Positions 5,962 through 9,331 of a stretch of DNA of 9,331 nt are shown here, one piece after another. The first letter of the stretch is position 1. Every line of letters starts with the position of its first letter. The notes below the pieces were generated by a model, which had not been told where the DNA came from, ran no database searches, and saw only the letters and a list, made by a program, of their open reading frames with translations. The translations under genes were made by a program, and so were the position numbers. The DNA comes from an uncultured Clostridia bacterium (GTDB lineage: Bacteria > Bacillota > Clostridia > Oscillospirales > Oscillospiraceae): assembly GCA_946011705.1 (NCBI GenBank), contig CAMGCA010000059.1, positions 1-9,331 of the forward strand. Reading direction: 5' to 3'.

Positions 5962-7236
5962 GTGGAAACATATCTGATTTCTCTTGCCGTCGCCTTGGTG
6001 GGCGGCCTGATGCTCTCCCGTGTGACCAAGCTGATCAAGCTCCCCGCCGTCACCGCCTATCTGGTGGCTGGACTGCTTCTGGGGCCCTTCTGCATCGGCG
6101 CACTGAAAATTCCCGGACTGGGCTTCAATACCGCTGCGCAGGTGGACAGCCTGAAGATCGTCACCCAGACCGCTCTGGGCTTCATCGCCTTCACCATCGG
6201 CAATGAGTTCCGCCTGAGCCAGCTGAAGGCCACCGGCGCCAAGGCCATCACCATCGGCATTTTGCAGGCCGTCATCGCAACGATTTTCGTGGACATCACC
6301 CTGATCGTTCTGCACCTGCTGTTCCCCAGCCTGATCTCCATTCCCTGCGCCATTACCCTTGGCGCCATCGCCTCCGCCACCGCCCCTGCCGCCACCCTGA
6401 TGGTGGTTCGGCAGTACAAGGCCGACGGCCCCCTGACCCGGCTCCTCATGCTGGTGGTTGCCATCGACGACGCTGTGGGTCTGGTGCTGTTCAGCGTGTC
6501 CTTCGGCATCGCCACCGCCCTGTCCGCCGGACACGTCAGTGTGGTCGCTGTGGTGGTGGAGCCCATCGTGGAACTCGACCTGACTCTGGGACTGGGCGCG
6601 GACATGGGGAGGCTCCTCCACACGGAGGACCAGGTCATCCACGCCCGCTCCCACCGAAACAGCATCTCCGTGGCCTTCGTCATGCTGACCGTTGGCCTGA
6701 GCATGATCGAGTTTGACGTGGGCGGCATCCACTGCGGGTTCTCCCTGCTGCTGGTGTGCATGATGACCGGCACCATTTTCTGCAACATTTGCTCCACCTC
6801 CGAGGAGCTGATGAGCCGTATCGAGGGCTGGACAACCCCCGTCAACGTGCTGTTCTTCGTAATTTCCGGCGCGGAGCTGGACTTAAACGTGCTGGCCCAG
6901 CCGGTGACGCTGATGGTGGGCGTACTTTACATCATTGCCCGCAGCGCAGGCAAGTATTACGGTGCCTCCTTCAGCTGTCGCCTCACCGGCCAGCCCAAGC
7001 CCATCACCGACCATCTGGGCATCACGCTGCTGCCCCAGGCCGGTGTTGCTCTGGGCATGGCCATTACCGCCGCCACCCTGCCCGACGGTGCGCTGGCCCG
7101 GAACGTGGTGCTGTTCAGCGTGCTGGTGTACGAGCTGGTAGGCCCCGCGCTGACCAAGCGTTCTCTTCTGGCTGTGGGCGAAATCAAGCCCGAGGGCCGC
7201 ACCAGCGCCCGGAAAGAAAATATGCCAAAGCTATAA
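5962..7236 (+). CDS. CPA2-family cation:proton antiporter (Na+/H+ exchanger-like)
   Basis: This is a polytopic membrane protein of 424 residues, hydrophobic nearly throughout, consistent with the 10-13 helices of the monovalent cation:proton antiporter family. Diagnostic features are TAYLVAGLLLGP at 31-42, the unwound-helix style segment ASATAPAATLMVV at 137-149, and adjacent acidic residues D169-D170 in VAIDDAVGL, which fit the ion-binding pair of electrogenic CPA2 members. It lacks the C-terminal RCK/TrkA-N nucleotide-binding domain of KefB/KefC. The likely role is exchange of Na+ or K+ for H+, with ion and direction unproven. The start is uncertain: GTG 5962 has GAGG 8 nt upstream and places the first helix at the N-terminus. 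TTG 5938, preceded by AAGGA, would add eight residues. The frame's furthest start (5884) lies in the -35 box and is excluded. Confidence 0.88.
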   Translation: METYLISLAVALVGGLMLSRVTKLIKLPAVTAYLVAGLLLGPFCIGALKIPGLGFNTAAQVDSLKIVTQTALGFIAFTIGNEFRLSQLKATGAKAITIGILQAVIATIFVDITLIVLHLLFPSLISIPCAITLGAIASATAPAATLMVVRQYKADGPLTRLLMLVVAIDDAVGLVLFSVSFGIATALSAGHVSVVAVVVEPIVELDLTLGLGADMGRLLHTEDQVIHARSHRNSISVAFVMLTVGLSMIEFDVGGIHCGFSLLLVCMMTGTIFCNICSTSEELMSRIEGWTTPVNVLFFVISGAELDLNVLAQPVTLMVGVLYIIARSAGKYYGASFSCRLTGQPKPITDHLGITLLPQAGVALGMAITAATLPDGALARNVVLFSVLVYELVGPALTKRSLLAVGEIKPEGRTSARKENMPKL

Positions 7237-7241
7237 CGTTT

Positions 7242-7266
7242 ACGCCTGCCCCACCGGGGCAGGCGT
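7242..7266. repeat. 25-nt hairpin, left copy, directly after the antiporter gene
   Basis: An 11-bp stem (ACGCCTGCCCC 7242-7252, GGGGCAGGCGT 7256-7266) with loop ACC begins 6 bp past the antiporter stop. No T tract follows on either strand, so by itself it is a poor terminator. It is 23/25 identical to the hairpin at 7439-7463. Confidence 0.85.
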
Positions 7267-7438
7267 CAGTGTGTCGAAAAAGCGTATGTCATTCCGAGGG
7301 AGCGAAGCGACCGTGGGAATCCGTTCCCCTAAAAGTTCTGTTTATTTCCATGTAATCGATGAAACGCAACATTGGGAGAACGGATTGCCACACCAGTGTG
7401 CGCACTGGTTCGCAATGACATGGTTTTTTGACAGTCTC
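7267..7438. repeat. REP/MITE-like imperfect inverted-repeat element
   Basis: The two ends of this 172-bp stretch are imperfect reverse complements. ATGTCATTCCGA (7286-7297) matches the complement of 7410-7421 at 11 of 12 positions, and GTGGGAATCCGTTC (7313-7326) matches the complement of 7378-7391 at 13 of 14. Outer ends also pair (TGTCGAAAAA against the complement of TTTTTTGACA). The right arm holds its own hairpin, ACCAGTG-TGCG-CACTGGT (7392-7409), while the left arm has GAGGGAGCGAAGCGACC instead. The block TGTCATT-cGAGGGAGCGAAGCGACC-GTGGgAATCCG is the style of repeat dispersed in many bacterial genomes, where it gives spurious small open frames. It encodes no transposase. A non-autonomous mobile element is inferred, not shown. 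Confidence 0.7.
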
Positions 7439-7468
7439 ACGCCTGCCCCATCAGGGCAGGCGTTTTTT
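7439..7468 (+). terminator. Rho-independent terminator (right hairpin copy) between antiporter and vanW-like gene
   Basis: A 10-bp stem (ACGCCTGCCC 7439-7448, GGGCAGGCGT 7454-7463) with loop CATCA is followed by T6 (7463-7468) on the plus strand, so it would end antiporter transcription about 230 bp after its stop. It lies only 1 bp from the stop codon of the vanW-like gene. On the minus strand no T tract follows the hairpin. Confidence 0.85.
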
Positions 7469-7469
7469 G

Positions 7470-8894
7470 TTATCCGATATTCTTATAATAAGTGGAAAAC
7501 GCTTCAATATCCCGGCTCAGGAGTTCATCGGTCTGCTTATCGTACTTACACTTGAAGCTTCTGGCATAGACCGCCAGGCTGTCCTCGCCGGAGGTGGTCT
7601 CCATCTTCACATAGTAATCCTTTTCGTCGGTGCCCAGCAGCTTCATCCGCACATAGCCGTCCGACACCTCCGCCTGAATCTTTACCGGGAAATGGTACTG
7701 ATTCCGGAACTGGAAATCCGTGGTCAGGTAGTTCACGGCGGCATCCAACCCGGCAGGCACATAGGTCACCTTGGCCCCGTGGCAGGCCCGGAACACCACC
7801 TCCAAGTCCGCCAGCAGCACGCAGTTATACAGGGTCGTGGAGCCTTGGCACACACCGCCGCCAACGGAGTCCACCAGCCGGTTGCCGGAATAGGCGGGAG
7901 CCGGCAGATAGCCCCGCTCCGCCGTCCGCTCCCCGACTACCTCGTTATAGGAGAGGGTCTCCCCGGGCTGGACGATATGCCCGTCCAGGGCCTGACACAG
8001 CAGACGCAGATTGTTGTTGCGGTTTTCGTTGGTGTTGTGCTTCGTCTCGCACTGCCCCAGTACATCCTGATACAGAGCGTCCTCGCCCATGATTTCCGGG
8101 GCGGTGTAGAGCAGCGGGAACGCCACCACATGACCACATCCCGGCGTATCCACATTGGATACATCGATGCTCTGTCCGTAACGTCCGGGCAGGATCCCCC
8201 CGGTCTCCCTGTCCGGGGCATCATTGACAGGCTCAACGAACACCTCCGCTGCCAGTGCCTCCCAATCGGGCATTTCCGGAATCCGCTCTGGTGTCACCGT
8301 CAGTTCAATCAGATCTCCATTTCGGCTCAGCGGATGGGAGAAGGCCTCCAGAATTTGATTCACAGCGTTGTCTACATCCAAATGCGCCTCCGGCTGCCCC
8401 ACCGTAACCACCAGAGTCTGACCCTCTGCTTCGGGGTCAAAACGATCCGTGGTCAGTTCCGGGGTGGTTCCCGTCAGATGCCACTCCGCCTCCCGGTAGG
8501 TTGTGTCGCATTTCGCGGCATAGCTTGTCAGTGCCGCGCGAATAGCGGCTTCATCGGCTTTCAGAAAGGGGCGCAGTTCCACATTGCTGCGGGTCTTCCG
8601 GGCAGTGCCCACCGCTGCACCCATATCAAATTTCACGCCGCACTCCCGGGGTTCAAACGTCAGTTCTTCCTCCGGCAGAGATACCCGGATGGGCTGTGGG
8701 TACATCTGCTTCGCCACTGACCGGGCCTTCCAGTAGGGCAGGCTGGAAAGATCCAGCCCATCCACAGCCGCTCCATCGGGCATGGGCAGGCAGAGATACA
8801 CTGCAAGACAGATGAGCAGTACCACCAGACAGACGACCCCAATGGAAAGGACCTTCTTTTGCCGGATTTTTAGCAGAATCGGATGAATCGGCAT
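7470..8894 (-). CDS. VanW family protein, membrane anchored
   Basis: This 474-residue protein has a basic N-terminus and a transmembrane segment at about 15-36, so the body is probably outside the membrane. The VanW domain spans about residues 281-417, with the hallmark sequences PGETLSYNEVVG (310-321), RTAERGY (323-329), VDSVGGGVCQGSTTLYN (341-357) and HGAKVTYVPAGLDAAV (372-387). The N-terminal half (about 40-230) resembles the peptidoglycan-binding-like modules found in YoaR-type VanW proteins. The VanW domain was named from vancomycin-resistance gene clusters, but its activity is unproven, and no other van gene is present, so resistance should not be inferred. The ATG at 8894 follows GGAGGG with about 6 nt spacing. 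The gene lies 18 bp after the upstream gene's stop, so the two are likely co-transcribed from a promoter outside the window. Confidence 0.93.
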   Translation of the reverse strand: MPIHPILLKIRQKKVLSIGVVCLVVLLICLAVYLCLPMPDGAAVDGLDLSSLPYWKARSVAKQMYPQPIRVSLPEEELTFEPRECGVKFDMGAAVGTARKTRSNVELRPFLKADEAAIRAALTSYAAKCDTTYREAEWHLTGTTPELTTDRFDPEAEGQTLVVTVGQPEAHLDVDNAVNQILEAFSHPLSRNGDLIELTVTPERIPEMPDWEALAAEVFVEPVNDAPDRETGGILPGRYGQSIDVSNVDTPGCGHVVAFPLLYTAPEIMGEDALYQDVLGQCETKHNTNENRNNNLRLLCQALDGHIVQPGETLSYNEVVGERTAERGYLPAPAYSGNRLVDSVGGGVCQGSTTLYNCVLLADLEVVFRACHGAKVTYVPAGLDAAVNYLTTDFQFRNQYHFPVKIQAEVSDGYVRMKLLGTDEKDYYVKMETTSGEDSLAVYARSFKCKYDKQTDELLSRDIEAFSTYYKNIG

Positions 8895-8912
8895 GGTTTT
8901 CCCTCCAGAAAA

Positions 8913-9331
8913 TCAGAGATTGGCATACTCCGGATGGCACTGTTCCTGGCGGCGCACCCAATGACTCTTCAGATTGTGGAAGGGCGCGGGGCCTTCCAGC
9001 TCACAGTCATCGATGGTCATGTCCGCCCGGATGGCACTGTCGTAGATGGAATGGCCCAGAAAAGGGACAGGAATTCGGGCTGGAGCCGTCAGGAAGCAGG
9101 CGTGGTACTGCACCTCGGCGGCAAAGCTGGGGAAGGACACGTCCGCGGTATAGGTCGCCAGAATCGCCAGCTTTTCATAGGGGTTCAGGTGCGCCCCGTC
9201 CCGGATGAAAATGGACTGATGGTCGCAGACGGTGTATCCGGCGCGGGCGTTGTTTTTCTCGATATAGGTTGGATGACGGATGCGCTTATTCGCGTATTTG
9301 TAGGCATCCGGCGAGGAAATCCTGCCATATT
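8913..9331 (-). CDS. Unrecognised conserved-looking protein, C-terminal part (runs off right edge)
   Basis: The frame stays open from the right edge to the TGA at 8915-8913, giving the last 139 residues of a protein whose start is outside the window. I treat it as continuous to the edge instead of starting at the internal GTG at 9140, because the codons upstream of that point read as an equally normal protein (for example YANKRIRHPTYIEKNNARAG). The fragment is mainly hydrophilic with many aromatic and His residues (YTVCDHQSIFIRDG, FHNLKSHWVRRQEQCHPEY) and no membrane segment. I recognise no family. It is 18 bp upstream of the vanW-like gene in the same direction, which suggests an operon. That gives a weak hint of a cell-envelope connection and nothing more. 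Confidence 0.75.
   Translation of the reverse strand, partial: YGRISSPDAYKYANKRIRHPTYIEKNNARAGYTVCDHQSIFIRDGAHLNPYEKLAILATYTADVSFPSFAAEVQYHACFLTAPARIPVPFLGHSIYDSAIRADMTIDDCELEGPAPFHNLKSHWVRRQEQCHPEYANL

Noticed and set aside
5728..6732. 334-codon minus-strand open frame across the antiporter gene
   Set aside because: Its product is extremely G/H/Q/D-rich without hydrophobic core or motifs, and it overlaps both the antiporter coding sequence and the promoter region.
7242..7463. CRISPR array or attachment site in the repeat-rich intergenic DNA
   Set aside because: There are just two hairpin copies, with one 172-bp inverted-repeat interval instead of regular short spacers, and no integrase or tRNA gene nearby.
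7271..7555. Small plus-strand frame with FRGSEATVGI-like translation
   Set aside because: This is the usual spurious translation of dispersed GGGAGCGAAGCGA repeats. It crosses a hairpin terminator and then runs antisense to the vanW-like gene.
7428..8720. 430-codon plus-strand open frame opposite the vanW-like gene
   Set aside because: It is antisense to a gene with clear VanW motifs, and its beginning overlaps the terminator hairpin.
7470..8894. Vancomycin resistance determinant
   Set aside because: Only a VanW-domain protein is present. There is no ligase, dehydrogenase, dipeptidase or two-component system, and VanW proteins are common in non-resistant Firmicutes.

Overview
The window looks like chromosomal DNA from a GC-rich, low-complexity-free Gram-positive anaerobe, most likely a gut member of the Clostridia (Oscillospirales). 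This is inferred from the gene families (YmdB, YhaO/YhaN pair, class B sortase, VanW protein, DUF5662-type protein), the strong GGAGG ribosome binding sites, and several near-consensus sigma-A promoters with exact 17-bp spacers. No tRNA, rRNA, CRISPR array, phage gene or transposase gene was seen.

Layout. Bases 1-2271 (minus strand) hold a compact operon of three genes: ymdB-type phosphodiesterase, then YhaO/SbcD-type nuclease, then the start of a YhaN/SbcC-type ATPase that runs off the left edge. The stop and start codons overlap at both junctions. Bases 2272-2435 are a divergent promoter region. Bases 2436-4049 (plus) encode a membrane-anchored leucine-rich-repeat protein with an unusual ~64-residue periodicity. 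Bases 4136-4936 (plus) encode a class B sortase with its own near-consensus promoter. A bidirectional terminator at 5070-5108 separates it from a convergent DUF5662-like gene (5128-5700, minus).

Bases 5701-5961 form a second divergent promoter region that carries an imperfect palindrome. It drives the DUF5662-like gene to the left and a CPA2-type cation:proton antiporter (5962-7236) to the right. The antiporter converges on a VanW-family membrane-anchored protein (7470-8894, minus), which lies 18 bp downstream of an unrecognised gene that enters from the right edge (8913-9331, minus).

The 233 bp between antiporter and vanW-like gene is the most structured non-coding DNA here. Two nearly identical 25-nt hairpins bracket a ~170-bp imperfect inverted repeat that resembles a dispersed REP/MITE-type element.

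Functionally the region reads as ordinary core or semi-core chromosome: nucleic-acid processing and repair (YmdB, YhaO, YhaN), cell-surface functions (LRR protein, sortase, VanW) and ion homeostasis (antiporter). I found no convincing multi-gene undescribed system. The items most worth a second look are the repeat element, the repeat architecture of the LRR protein, and the two uncharacterised proteins.
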